Part shown: piece by piece, positions 42,125-51,317 of the stretch
Position numbering within the stretch: position 1 is the stretch's first letter
How the letters are laid out: every line of letters starts with the position of its first letter
Assembly (NCBI RefSeq): GCF_023700755.1
Contig: NZ_JAMKOJ010000003.1
Span: 62,001 to 126,000, forward strand
Direction: 5' to 3'
From: Allorhizobium sonneratiae
GTDB lineage: Bacteria > Pseudomonadota > Alphaproteobacteria > Rhizobiales > Rhizobiaceae
Length of the DNA stretch: 64,000 nt
Position numbers and translations under genes: made by a program
The notes under the pieces: model-generated
Told to the model about the DNA's origin: nothing
What the model saw: the letters and a program-made list of their open reading frames with translations, nothing else
Database searches by the model: none

Positions 42125-42766
42125 ATGGCAACGTCTTTTCACGAGGTGCGGTTTCCGCTGCGCGTGTCGCTGTCGTCGAGCGGCGGGCCGGTGCGCCGCA
42201 CCGATATCGTCAACCTGTCCAGTGGTCGCGAGAGCCGCAACCAGCGCTGGGCCAATTCCCGGCGCAAATATGATGCCGGATCGGGGATCAAGTCTCTGGC
42301 CGATCTTTACAGCGTCGTTGCCTTTTTCGAGGCGCGTGGCGGCGAGCTTTATGGCTTCCGCTTTCGCGATCCGCTGGATAACACCTCCACCAGCCCCGGC
42401 AAGGCGATCAGCGCCACCGACCAGACGCTGGGCACCGGCGATGGTGTGACGCAAAGTTTTCAGTTGATCAAAACCTATGGCGACAGTGCCGCTGCCTATA
42501 GCCGCACCATTGCCAAGCCGGTGGAGGGATCGGTGCTGGTCTCTGTCAATGGCGTGACGCTCTCGTCCGATCTCTACAGCCTCGACACGACGACCGGGAT
42601 CGTCACGCTGAAGGATGGCCATGTGCCTGCCACAGGTGCCGTGGTGGCGGCGGGTTTTTCCTTCGACGTGCCGGTGCGCTTCGATACCGATACGATCGAG
42701 ATCAATCTCGAAGCCTTCAATGCCGGGCGCATTCCCTCCATTCCGCTGAAGGAGATCCTGCCATGA
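42125..42766 (+). CDS. Distal tail protein (gp12-like, DUF2460)
   Basis: 213 residues. FHEVRFPLRVSLSSSGGPVRRTDIVNL, then RNQRWANSRRKYDAGSGIKSLADLYSVVAFFEARGGELYGFRFRDP-type strands and the end EINLEAFNAGRIPSIPLKEI define DUF2460. In the Rhodobacter particle gp12 forms the distal tail ring. Overlaps gp13 by four bases. Confidence 0.93.
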   Translation: MATSFHEVRFPLRVSLSSSGGPVRRTDIVNLSSGRESRNQRWANSRRKYDAGSGIKSLADLYSVVAFFEARGGELYGFRFRDPLDNTSTSPGKAISATDQTLGTGDGVTQSFQLIKTYGDSAAAYSRTIAKPVEGSVLVSVNGVTLSSDLYSLDTTTGIVTLKDGHVPATGAVVAAGFSFDVPVRFDTDTIEINLEAFNAGRIPSIPLKEILP

Positions 42767-43653
42767 GAGACATCGAAACCGCTTTTGCCGCGCATCTGGC
42801 CGAAGACGCCACGACATTGTGCAGCTGCTGGCGGGTGACGCGCAGTGATGGCACGGTGCTCGGCTTTACCGATCACGATCGCGATTTGACCTTTCTCGAC
42901 ACGACGTTTCAGGCGGCGAGCGGCTTTTCCGCCAGCGATGGTGAGGCGGAAAACACGCTTGCCGCCTCCACACTCGATATTGCCGGAGGCTTTTCCAGTG
43001 CCGCGATCACCGAGGCCGATCTGATTGCCGGACGCTATGACGGCGCCCGTATCGAGGTCTACCGGGTCAACTGGCAGGATGTCAGCCAGCGTTTGCTGAC
43101 GAAAGTCCAGGAAATCGGCGAGGTCAAGCGCCAGACCGGCCAGTTTACCGCAGAATTGCGCTCGCTGACGGCAAGGCTCTCGCAACAGCAGGGCCGTGGC
43201 ATGAGCCGCCGCTGCGATGCCACGCTCGGCGACAGCCGTTGCGGCGTCGACATGACTGTTTCCGGTCGCACTCTGGCTGCAACGGTCGTCTCCATGCCGT
43301 CGAGCGACCGGGTGATCGTCTCCGGCATCGAAACCTATGGCGACGACTATCTCCGCTATGGCAGGCTGACGGTGACCTCCGGCAGCGAAACGGGCCTTGC
43401 CGCCGATATCGAAACCAGCCGGGCAGCGACAGGCGGCACGGTGCTGACGCTGTGGCTGCCCTTGGAGGTGACGCTTGGCGCGGGCGATACGCTGAGCCTG
43501 ACGATCGGCTGCGACAAGAGCTTTGCCACCTGCCGCGACAGCTTTGCCAATGCCTCCAATTTTCGCGGCTTTCCCCATATGCCGGGGGCGGATTTCGCCT
43601 ATTCCTATGTCAGCGGCCAGACCACCCATGACGGCTCGGCGCTGTTCGAGTGA
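42763..43653 (+). CDS. Baseplate hub protein (gp13-like, DUF2163)
   Basis: 296 residues. N-terminal DUF2163 (TTLCSCWRVTRSDGTVLGFT, DHDRDLTFLDTTFQAASGFS) and C-terminal phage_BR0599 domain (CDATLGDSRCGVDM, then TIGCDKSFATCRDSFANASNFRGFPHMPG). The paired cysteines in the C-terminal domain are conserved in GTA gp13, where they bind an iron-sulphur cluster in the Rhodobacter particle structure. Part of the packed gp12-gp15 run. Confidence 0.92.
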   Translation: MRDIETAFAAHLAEDATTLCSCWRVTRSDGTVLGFTDHDRDLTFLDTTFQAASGFSASDGEAENTLAASTLDIAGGFSSAAITEADLIAGRYDGARIEVYRVNWQDVSQRLLTKVQEIGEVKRQTGQFTAELRSLTARLSQQQGRGMSRRCDATLGDSRCGVDMTVSGRTLAATVVSMPSSDRVIVSGIETYGDDYLRYGRLTVTSGSETGLAADIETSRAATGGTVLTLWLPLEVTLGAGDTLSLTIGCDKSFATCRDSFANASNFRGFPHMPGADFAYSYVSGQTTHDGSALFE

Positions 43654-43674
43654 GCCTGCGGGAGCAGAAAAACC

Positions 43675-44106
43675 ATGATGGCAAATCAGAAGGTTCTTGC
43701 CCTTGCCGAGGGCTGGATCGGCACGCCCTATCGCCATCAGGCCTCGCTCAAAGGGGTGGGATGCGATTGTCTCGGCCTCATTCGCGGACTCTGGCGCGCG
43801 CTTTACGGGAGAGAGCCGGAGGCGGTTCCGGCCTATGGCCCGGACTGGGCCGAACGCTGCGGTGAGGACCGGCTGCTTCGGGCGGCCGAGCGGCATTTCA
43901 TTCCGCTTGCCGGGTATGACAAGGCCATGCCCGGCGACCTTCTGCTGTTTCGCTTTCGTCCGCATTATGCCGCCAAACATCTCGGCATATTGGCTGAGGA
44001 GGGGCATTTCATTCACGCCTATGAGCAGGCGGCCGTCATCCGCTCGGCCCTGGTTCCCGCCTGGCGACGGCGCATTGCCGGGTTCTATCGTTTTCCGGAG
44101 ATCTGA
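43675..44106 (+). CDS. NlpC/P60 cell-wall peptidase (gp14-like)
   Basis: 143 residues. The catalytic Cys32 is in GVGCDCLGLIRG, with His102 in AKHLGIL and another His at 114 in HFIHAYE as the remaining catalytic positions. This baseplate peptidase cuts peptidoglycan cross-links so that DNA can enter the recipient cell. A second ATG one codon in is possible. Lies 21 bases after gp13 and three before gp15. Confidence 0.93.
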   Translation: MMANQKVLALAEGWIGTPYRHQASLKGVGCDCLGLIRGLWRALYGREPEAVPAYGPDWAERCGEDRLLRAAERHFIPLAGYDKAMPGDLLLFRFRPHYAAKHLGILAEEGHFIHAYEQAAVIRSALVPAWRRRIAGFYRFPEI

Positions 44107-44108
44107 TT

Positions 44109-47100
44109 GTGGCAACTCTTGTATTTCAGGCGGCGGGCGCAGCCCTTGGCGGTCTTTTCGGTCCGGTTGGGGCCATGCTCGGCCGGGCGGCGGGCGCTCT
44201 TGCCGGAAATCTCGTCGATCAGTCGCTGATCTATGGCACGACGACGGTGACCGGTTCGCGCCTTGCCACCGCCCGCGTCGGTGGCGCCAATGAGGGCACG
44301 GCGCTTGCCAGAGTCTATGGCACGATGCGCATCGGCGGCACGCTGATCTGGGCCACCCATTTCAAGGAGGAGGTGACCACCGAAAGTTCGGGCAGCAAAG
44401 CCACAGGCACCAAGACCAAGACCTATGATTATTATGCCAATTTCGCCATGGCGCTGTGCGAGGGGCCGATTGCCGGGGTGCGCCGGGTGTGGGCCGATGG
44501 CGAGGAGATCGACCTCACCGAAATCGAGATGCGCGTCTATACCGGAAGCGAGACGCAGGCGGTGGATCCGCTGATTGCCGCCAAGCAGGGCGAGAACAAT
44601 GCGCCCGCCTATCGTGGCACCGCCTATGTCGTGTTCGAGCTTCTGCCGCTCGACGATTACGGCAATCGCATTCCCGTGCTGCAATTCGAGGTGATCCGCC
44701 CGCCAGGCACGCTGGAGGAGCGCATCCGCGCCGTCACCATCATTCCCGGTGCAACCGAACATGGCTATGCCACCACCGCGATCACGGAAAAGACGGCGAC
44801 CGGCACCTCGCATGTAATGAACCGCAACACCCTGACCGCTGCCACCGACTGGGAGGCCTCGCTTGACGAATTGCAGGCGCTTTGCCCCAATCTGTCCTCG
44901 GCGGCGCTGGTGGTCAGCTGGTTTGGAACGGATCTGCGCGCCGATCACTGCAAGATCCTGCCCGGCGTGGAGGTGTCTTCGCGGGAAAAGGAAAGCCGCG
45001 CCTGGAGCGTGGCGGGCATCAGCCGCAGCGCAGCCTATGTCGTCAGTCAGGTCGATGGTGGTCCCGCCTATGGCGGCAGTCCCGACGACAAGAGCGTGGT
45101 CGAGGCGATCACGGATCTCAGGAGCCGCGGCATCAAGCCGGTGCTCTATCCCTTCATCATGATGGACATTGCCCCCGGCAACGGGCTTGCCGATCCTTAT
45201 GGCGGCTCCGAACAGGCGGCCTATCCCTGGCGGGGACGCATCACCTGTTCGCCTGCACCGACGCTTTCCGGCTCGCCCGACAAAACTGCGGCGATCACCA
45301 CGCTTGTCGCGAGCTTCATGGGGGCGGCCAAGGTGAGCGATTTCACCGTCAGCGGCACCTCTGTTACCTATTCCGGCACCGATACCGGCTATCGCCGTCT
45401 GGTGCTGCATTATGCGCTTCTGGCCAAGGCGGCAGGCGGCGTCAGCGGCTTTATTCTCGGTTCGGAACTGAGGGGGCTGACCACGCTGCGCGACGAAAAC
45501 AACGGCTTTCCCTTTGTCGATGCGCTGGTGACGCTTGCCAAAGATGTACGGGCCATTCTGGGCAGTGACACGAAAATCACCTATGGCGCCGACTGGAGCG
45601 AATATTTCGGCTATCACCCGGAAGATGGCTCTGGCGATGTCTTCTTTCATCTCGATCCGCTCTGGGCGTCAGATGCCATCGATGCGGTCGGGATCGACAA
45701 TTACATGCCGCTTTCCGACTGGCAGGATGCCGATTTCACCGCCGCCAACCCGGATGGCTTTGCACTTGCTGACGATCAGGCCGGCATGAGCGGCCTGATC
45801 GCAGCCGGCGAAGGCTATGACTGGTATTACGAGAGCCTCGCCGCGCGCAAGAACCGGATGCGTACGGCGATTACCGACGGGTTGGCGGCCAAGACCTGGG
45901 TGTTCCGCTACAAGGATATCGAAGGTTGGTGGAGCAATCTGCATTATAACCGGGTGGGCGGGGCGGAGCTTTCGACGCCAACGGCGTGGACAGCGAAGAT
46001 GAAGCCGGTCTGGTTCACCGAACTGGGCTGCGCTGCCGTCGAGCGCGCCGCCAATCAGCCGAATGTCTTTCCCGATCCGAAATCCTCGGAAAATGCGTTG
46101 CCCTATTTTTCTTCCGGCCAGCGTTCCGACAGCATCCAGCGGCGTTTTCTCGATGCGCATCTCGCCCATTGGCAGGGGACAGATGCCCCTTCCGGCATGG
46201 TCGATGCCGATCATATCTTTCTGTGGACCTGGGACAGCCGACCCTTTCCGGCCTTTCCCTATGACACCGACAGTTTTGCCGATGGGGCAAACTGGCGCAC
46301 CGGCCACTGGCTGAACGGCAGGCTGGGTCGGGCCACGGTGGCGGAGGTGATCGCGGCGATCCTGACCGATTGCGGTTTCACCGATTTCGACGTCACGCAG
46401 GTTTCAGGCGATCTGTCCGGCTATGTGCAGGGTGATTTTTCCTCCGCCCGAAGCCTGATCAAACCGATCATGACCGCCTTTCTGATTGACGCCATCGAGG
46501 ATGGTACAGTGCTCCGGTTTCGCTCGCGCTCAGCCGCAAGCCTGGTTGCCGAAGAGATTGCAAGTTTCCTCGACACGGATGGCGACCCGCTCTGGACCGA
46601 GACCCGCGGCGACACCGGCGATTATGCCGGGCAGGCCGCGTTGGGCTTTTACGATCCCGCCAATGATTATGAGGATGCCAGCGCCCGCTCGCGGCGGGTG
46701 GCGACGGCGTCGGCGAAGCTTCTCTCCACCTCGCTGAACGGTGTGATGGAGGAGGCGAGCGCCATGGCCGTGGTCGAGGCGCAATTGCGCGATCACCGGA
46801 TATCGCGCCGCAGCCTGAAATTTTCCGTCAATCCGGCGCTGATCGGCCTGCAGCCCGGTGATATCCTCACTCTTGCCGATGGTCCTTCCGGGCGCTTCCT
46901 CGTCACCCGCATCGAAGAAGGCGACGGATTGTCGCTGGAGATGCAGGAAATGGCCGCGCCCGTCTCGGCCTCGGTTGCGGTGGCAACGAGCGGGCGCGTG
47001 GCCTCAAACCGCGCCTCGACCGGCTTTGCCCCCTGGGTGGAACTGATGGACCTGCCGCGCTATGCCAGCGGTGATATTGGCGCCTTTGCCCGTATCGCCG

Positions 47101-47957
47101 TCTATGCCAATCCCGCCCGCAAGATCCTCGTCTCTTCCTCGCCGGAAACGGAAAATTACGTGACGCGTGCGACGCTTGCGGCCAATGCCACCATGGGCAG
47201 CCTGAATGCCAGCCTGACAAGTGGCGTTTCTGGCCGTTTCGACCGGGTGAACACCATCGATGTCACGCTTGCCTCCGGCAGTTTTTCCTCCGCCTCAGAG
47301 CTTGCGGTGTTGGGAGGGGCCAATCTCGTCGCGGTCATGGCCACGGATGGGCTCTGGGAACTGATCTCCTTCACCACCGCGACCGAAGTGGAAAGCGGTC
47401 GCTGGAAACTCTCCGGCCTGTTGCGCGGGCTTTACGGCACGGAAGACGCCATGGCGGCGGGGGCGGCAAGCGGCGCGACGCTGGTGCTGCTAAATACCGC
47501 CGTCACCAGCCTGGCGCTTTCCACCGACGAGATCGGGCTGACGCTGAACATCATTGCCGAAGCGGCAGGCACCAGCTTTGCCGCCGACGGGCCCTACAGT
47601 TTTTCCGGCGGGCTTCGTGCCGAAACGCCGCTTTCCCCGGTGCATCTGAAGGCCAGCCGCCAGAGCGATGGCACGTTGACCTTCACCTGGGTCCGGCGCG
47701 GACGGATCGACGCCGACAACTGGACACCCTCCGATATTCCGCTCGATGAGGACAGCGAAAGCTACAAGCTCGATATTCTCGATGCGGCAGGATCTGTCAC
47801 GCTCAGAAGCCTGACCTGCAATTCGGCCAGTTATACCTATGATGTGGCCGACCAGACCAGCGACTTCGGCGCAGCGGCAACGGCGCTGATGGTCTCCGTG
47901 ACCCAGATCGGACGCTATGCCATGGGTCGTTCAGTACAGCAGGCCTTCACCTTCTGA
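44109..47957 (+). CDS. GTA tail tip protein with TIM-barrel (gp15-like)
   Basis: 1282 residues, the largest protein here. It starts with GTG and glycine-rich hydrophobic helices (AAGAALGGLFGPVGAMLGRA), then a region with EGPIAGVRRVWADGEEI shared with phage tail proteins of the lambda J type. The TIM-barrel-like GTA domain spans about residues 430-720 (VSGFILGSELRGLTTLRD, KITYGADWSEYFGYHP, DVFFHLDPLWASDAID, KPVWFTELGCAAVERAANQ), followed by the phage-tail_3 domain and fibronectin-like ends. In Rhodobacter, gp15 closes the tail tip and contacts the recipient. Stop codon ends the cluster. Confidence 0.95.
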   Translation: MATLVFQAAGAALGGLFGPVGAMLGRAAGALAGNLVDQSLIYGTTTVTGSRLATARVGGANEGTALARVYGTMRIGGTLIWATHFKEEVTTESSGSKATGTKTKTYDYYANFAMALCEGPIAGVRRVWADGEEIDLTEIEMRVYTGSETQAVDPLIAAKQGENNAPAYRGTAYVVFELLPLDDYGNRIPVLQFEVIRPPGTLEERIRAVTIIPGATEHGYATTAITEKTATGTSHVMNRNTLTAATDWEASLDELQALCPNLSSAALVVSWFGTDLRADHCKILPGVEVSSREKESRAWSVAGISRSAAYVVSQVDGGPAYGGSPDDKSVVEAITDLRSRGIKPVLYPFIMMDIAPGNGLADPYGGSEQAAYPWRGRITCSPAPTLSGSPDKTAAITTLVASFMGAAKVSDFTVSGTSVTYSGTDTGYRRLVLHYALLAKAAGGVSGFILGSELRGLTTLRDENNGFPFVDALVTLAKDVRAILGSDTKITYGADWSEYFGYHPEDGSGDVFFHLDPLWASDAIDAVGIDNYMPLSDWQDADFTAANPDGFALADDQAGMSGLIAAGEGYDWYYESLAARKNRMRTAITDGLAAKTWVFRYKDIEGWWSNLHYNRVGGAELSTPTAWTAKMKPVWFTELGCAAVERAANQPNVFPDPKSSENALPYFSSGQRSDSIQRRFLDAHLAHWQGTDAPSGMVDADHIFLWTWDSRPFPAFPYDTDSFADGANWRTGHWLNGRLGRATVAEVIAAILTDCGFTDFDVTQVSGDLSGYVQGDFSSARSLIKPIMTAFLIDAIEDGTVLRFRSRSAASLVAEEIASFLDTDGDPLWTETRGDTGDYAGQAALGFYDPANDYEDASARSRRVATASAKLLSTSLNGVMEEASAMAVVEAQLRDHRISRRSLKFSVNPALIGLQPGDILTLADGPSGRFLVTRIEEGDGLSLEMQEMAAPVSASVAVATSGRVASNRASTGFAPWVELMDLPRYASGDIGAFARIAVYANPARKILVSSSPETENYVTRATLAANATMGSLNASLTSGVSGRFDRVNTIDVTLASGSFSSASELAVLGGANLVAVMATDGLWELISFTTATEVESGRWKLSGLLRGLYGTEDAMAAGAASGATLVLLNTAVTSLALSTDEIGLTLNIIAEAAGTSFAADGPYSFSGGLRAETPLSPVHLKASRQSDGTLTFTWVRRGRIDADNWTPSDIPLDEDSESYKLDILDAAGSVTLRSLTCNSASYTYDVADQTSDFGAAATALMVSVTQIGRYAMGRSVQQAFTF

Positions 47958-48121
47958 TCCCGTCCATCGTGCTTGTTTCACAATGGGTTGTTTATTTAAG
48001 TATTTTCTAATTTACATTTTATATCAGTGTAATATGGGGAATGTTGCAATATTCATGTGCCATTCAGCCGCCTTCGGGTAAAGGTGGATTATCATAATTT
48101 GAATGCGGCAGAGTGATATTG

Positions 48122-48448
48122 ATGCTATCCAGATCGATCATGGGATATGTCGCGGCGGGCATTCTGGCCTGGACGGCGCTGGATGTGGTCCCTTTCGTGC
48201 AGGCAGGTGACACGGCCTGGGCTGCAAATGTGGTCGAGCTTGCCCAGAACGAGCGTGGCAACGCTGCCGATCAGAAGGCGTCCGGTCGGGTCGATTGCCG
48301 GGCGGCGGCAGAAAAGGCGGTAGAAGACACGGGTGGCCAACTGCTTTCCGTGCGGCTTTCCGGTGGCCAATGCGTGATCACCATTCTCGTGCCCGGCTCA
48401 GGCGACAATGGTCGTCCGCGCAAGATGACAGTTCAGGTCGGGCGCTGA
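48122..48448 (+). CDS. feuN: FeuN-like small periplasmic modulator
   Basis: 108 residues with an N-terminal membrane anchor or signal (SIMGYVAAGILAWTALDVVPF) and a small C-terminal domain (DCRAAAEKAVEDTGGQLLSVRLSGGQCVITIL) with two cysteines. It directly precedes feuP, as feuN does in Sinorhizobium meliloti, where the product restrains the FeuP/FeuQ system from the periplasm. The name rests on position and architecture, not on a full alignment. ATG 48122 chosen; a GTG three codons earlier and an ATG at 48140 are alternatives. Confidence 0.65.
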   Translation: MLSRSIMGYVAAGILAWTALDVVPFVQAGDTAWAANVVELAQNERGNAADQKASGRVDCRAAAEKAVEDTGGQLLSVRLSGGQCVITILVPGSGDNGRPRKMTVQVGR

Positions 48449-48560
48449 ACCGGACAGGCTATGCGGAGCCGGATGAAATCTGCTACAGCGTCTATTATGG
48501 GTTATGCAGACGCCGGAACGGAGGCTGAAAGGCCCGTGGCGGAACGGAGACGATGAGACG

Positions 48561-49235
48561 ATGCGCATTCTCGTGATCGAGGACGATGTCAACCTCAACC
48601 GGCAGCTGGTCGAAGCGTTGCAGGAAGCCGGTTATGTGGTCGATCAGGCCATGGATGGCGAGGAAGGACATTTTCTTGGCGATACCGAACCCTATGATGC
48701 GGTGATCCTCGATATCGGCCTGCCGAACATGGATGGAATCACTGTGCTGGAAAAATGGCGCGGGGCGGGCCGGGCAATGCCGGTTCTCATCCTCACGGCC
48801 CGCGACCGCTGGAGCGACAAGGTGTCCGGCATTGATGCGGGTGCGGATGATTACGTCACCAAGCCTTTCCACGTTGAAGAAGTGCTGGCGCGCATCCGGG
48901 CGCTGATCCGCCGGGCGGCGGGCCATGCCTCGTCTGAAATTGCCTGCGGTCCGGTCCGGCTCGACACCAAGAGCTCCAAGGTGACCGTTTCGGGCAAGAC
49001 TCTGAAGCTGACCTCGCATGAGTTCCGGCTTCTTTCCTATCTCATGCATCACATGGGGGAGGTGGTGTCGCGCACCGAGCTGGTCGAACATATGTATGAT
49101 CAGGATTTCGACCGCGATTCCAATACGATCGAGGTGTTTGTCGGGCGGTTGCGCAAGAAGATCGGCCTCGACATGATCGAAACCGTGCGCGGTCTCGGCT
49201 ACCGGATCAAAGAACCCGACAATGTTAAGGGTTAA
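48561..49235 (+). CDS. feuP: Two-component response regulator FeuP (OmpR/PhoB family)
   Basis: 224 residues. Receiver domain with acidic pocket Glu7-Asp8-Asp9, phospho-acceptor Asp51 in AVILDIGLPNMDG and Lys in YVTKPFHVEE, then an OmpR-type winged helix ending RDSNTIEVFVGRLRKKIG and IETVRGLGYRIKE. In rhizobia FeuP controls low-osmolarity genes including cyclic glucan export. Start at 48561 follows GGAGACGATGAGACG; a longer reading upstream lacks family character. Overlaps feuQ by 14 bases. Confidence 0.9.
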   Translation: MRILVIEDDVNLNRQLVEALQEAGYVVDQAMDGEEGHFLGDTEPYDAVILDIGLPNMDGITVLEKWRGAGRAMPVLILTARDRWSDKVSGIDAGADDYVTKPFHVEEVLARIRALIRRAAGHASSEIACGPVRLDTKSSKVTVSGKTLKLTSHEFRLLSYLMHHMGEVVSRTELVEHMYDQDFDRDSNTIEVFVGRLRKKIGLDMIETVRGLGYRIKEPDNVKG

Positions 49236-50625
49236 GTCCCTCACGCTCAGAGTCCTGTTGTTTGCCACGCTTTGGTATGTGATCGCGCTGGTCACCATGG
49301 CGTTTGTGATTTCCGCGCTCTATCGGCAGGGGGCGGAGCGTTCCTTCAACGATCTTCTGCGTGCTCAGCTTTATAATGTCGTCAATTCCGTCTCCGTTGG
49401 TGATGGCAATACGCTGGTCGGAAGCCCGGCTCTGGGAGATCTGCGGTTTTCTCAGCCTGGAACCGGTTGGTACTGGCTGGTCGAGCCGCTTGGTTCCTTT
49501 CATGCTGCCCCTTTGGCTTCCACCTCGCTCGGGTTGACCAATCTGCCGGTGCCGAGTTTTGAGGATGCGCCCTTCGACCAGAATTACGAGCGTTTCTATG
49601 ATATGACCGACAGTTACGGCAATCATATCCGCATTGCCGAAACCGAGGTCATTCTGGATGAAAGCGGTCGGGCGGCGAGGTTTCGCGTTTCCGGCAATCT
49701 CAAGGTGGTGGAGGAGGAGATCAGCGCCTTTTCCCGCAAGCTCTATGCGGTTCTGGCCGTGTTCGGCTTTGGCGGGCTGCTGGTCAATGCCGTCACCATC
49801 ATTTTCGGGCTGAAGCCGCTCGACCGGGCGCGCCGCGCGCTGGAAAAGATCCGTGGCGGCGAGGCCGAGCATATCCAGGGGGATTTCCCCCGCGAGATTG
49901 AGCCTTTGGCCAACGAGATCAACGCGCTGATCGACAGCAACCGACGCATTGTCGAGCGCGCCCGCATGCAGGTCGGCAATCTTGCCCATTCGCTGAAAAC
50001 CCCGATTGCAGTGTTGCTCAACGAGGCGCGCGCGATTGATAGCCCGCATGATGAGGTGGTGAAGACCCAGGCTGCGGCAATGCAGGCTCAGGTCGGCTCC
50101 TATCTCAACCGGGCGCGCATTGCAGCCCAGCGCGAATCGGTCCTGTCGCGCAGCGAGGTCGAGCCGGTGCTGGAGCGTCTGGTCAGGGTCATGCGGCGTC
50201 TGACGCCGGAAAAAACCTTTGAACTCGTTCTCGAAGGAACCGGCTTGACGCTGGCCATGGAACAGCAGGATCTGGAGGAAACGGTCGGTAATCTTCTGGA
50301 AAATGCGGCCCGCCATGCAAGCTCTTTTGTCATTGTCACCGTCCGTCATGCGCCGGCGGGAGAGGCGGGGCTTGATGCAGGCCGCAAACACTGGCTGGAA
50401 ATTCTGGTGGAGGATGACGGTCCAGGTCTTGCGCCGGACGAAATCGGCGAAGCGCTGAAGCGCGGGCGCAGGCTTGATGAAAGCCGTCCGGGCACCGGTC
50501 TCGGTCTTTCCATCGTCAAGGAAATCACCTCCGAATATCAGGGTAAACTTGGCCTGTCGCGCGGTCTTCGCGGTGGTCTTCTGGCCCGTCTCGTGCTGCC
50601 GGCAATCAATCGCGACGGAGTTTGA
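49222..50625 (+). CDS. feuQ: Two-component sensor kinase FeuQ
   Basis: 467 residues. Membrane spans at about 12-32 and 172-195 enclose a periplasmic sensor with FSQPGTGWYWLVEPLGS and DMTDSYGNHIRIAETEV. The cytoplasmic part has His256 in GNLAHSLKTPIAVLLNE (PhoQ-like H box), the N box ETVGNLLENAARHAS, G boxes EDDGPGLAPD and RPGTGLGLSIVKEI. The sensor region is the place where FeuN would act. Co-transcribed with feuP. Confidence 0.9.
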   Translation: MLRVKSLTLRVLLFATLWYVIALVTMAFVISALYRQGAERSFNDLLRAQLYNVVNSVSVGDGNTLVGSPALGDLRFSQPGTGWYWLVEPLGSFHAAPLASTSLGLTNLPVPSFEDAPFDQNYERFYDMTDSYGNHIRIAETEVILDESGRAARFRVSGNLKVVEEEISAFSRKLYAVLAVFGFGGLLVNAVTIIFGLKPLDRARRALEKIRGGEAEHIQGDFPREIEPLANEINALIDSNRRIVERARMQVGNLAHSLKTPIAVLLNEARAIDSPHDEVVKTQAAAMQAQVGSYLNRARIAAQRESVLSRSEVEPVLERLVRVMRRLTPEKTFELVLEGTGLTLAMEQQDLEETVGNLLENAARHASSFVIVTVRHAPAGEAGLDAGRKHWLEILVEDDGPGLAPDEIGEALKRGRRLDESRPGTGLGLSIVKEITSEYQGKLGLSRGLRGGLLARLVLPAINRDGV

Positions 50626-50757
50626 AGGGGCGATGCAATTGCCCCGTTCAACCATTTATGACCGGTCCTGCATCTTGCAATTCATACGCTCCTCGGTCTT
50701 ATCTGTGGTCATGATTGGCACAGAGTGTCGTAAAACGATGAGGATGAGCGAGAAACC

Positions 50758-51219
50758 ATGGCAGATTATCGCAAGGGATGGCAGATCGGAGTCGTTCTGG
50801 CTGCCGCCGGACTGGCCTCCTGCACAACCACTGCAACGCCACGGTTGATGCCAGCGTCATCCCCTGGTCTTTTGAGCAGGATCGGGTCCGTTTCGGCATC
50901 ACCCCAGAATTCTTCAGCCCTCTACATCAATGCGCTGCAGGGCGGTATTGTCTCACGCTCGGGCGCCAAACTGACACAGGATCAGCGCCTGCGCGCTCTT
51001 GAGGCGGAATACAAGGCGCTGGAGGATACGCCGGGTGGTCAGTCTGTGACCTGGCGCGACGGCAATGCCGCAGGTGAGGTGAGTGCTGCCGCACCCTATC
51101 AGGTCGGCAACCAGAACTGTCGTCAATATACCCACAGTGTCACCATGAACGGCAAGACCTATCAGGCGCGTGGTGCGGCCTGCCGCAATGCCGATGGCAC
51201 CTGGACGCCGCTGACGTGA
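50758..51219 (+). CDS. Outer-membrane lipoprotein, 17-kDa surface antigen type
   Basis: 153 residues with a lipobox (AAGLASC, Cys at about residue 22) after a short hydrophobic signal, a Ser/Pro-rich linker, and the C-terminal domain AAPYQVGNQNCRQYTHSVTMNGKTYQARGAACRNADGTW, of the RT0821/Lpp0805 surface-protein type, with two cysteines. Lies between feuQ and the cytochrome c maturation operon; no close operon partner. Function unknown. Confidence 0.78.
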   Translation: MADYRKGWQIGVVLAAAGLASCTTTATPRLMPASSPGLLSRIGSVSASPQNSSALYINALQGGIVSRSGAKLTQDQRLRALEAEYKALEDTPGGQSVTWRDGNAAGEVSAAAPYQVGNQNCRQYTHSVTMNGKTYQARGAACRNADGTWTPLT

Positions 51220-51317
51220 CAATAAGTTTTTCGCGGCAATGAGCATAGGTCCCGATCCGCCGTCACGCGGCATTTTGCCGGTTGGATTGCCCCCTCTGAT
51301 GCAGTAAGTCTGGTGTC

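Noticed and set aside
42574-44115. 513-codon open frame on the minus strand
   Set aside because: Opposite the gp12-gp14-like genes, which have clear families; composition is that of a shadow frame.
44085-45650. 521-codon open frame on the minus strand
   Set aside because: It lies wholly over the gp15-like gene, has Arg/Gly/Ile-rich translation without domains, and is a by-product of GC-rich codon use.
27849-48000. Prophage or integrative element spanning the triplet and GTA-type cluster
   Set aside because: No integrase, repressor, attachment-site duplication or tRNA border could be found, and composition matches the chromosome.
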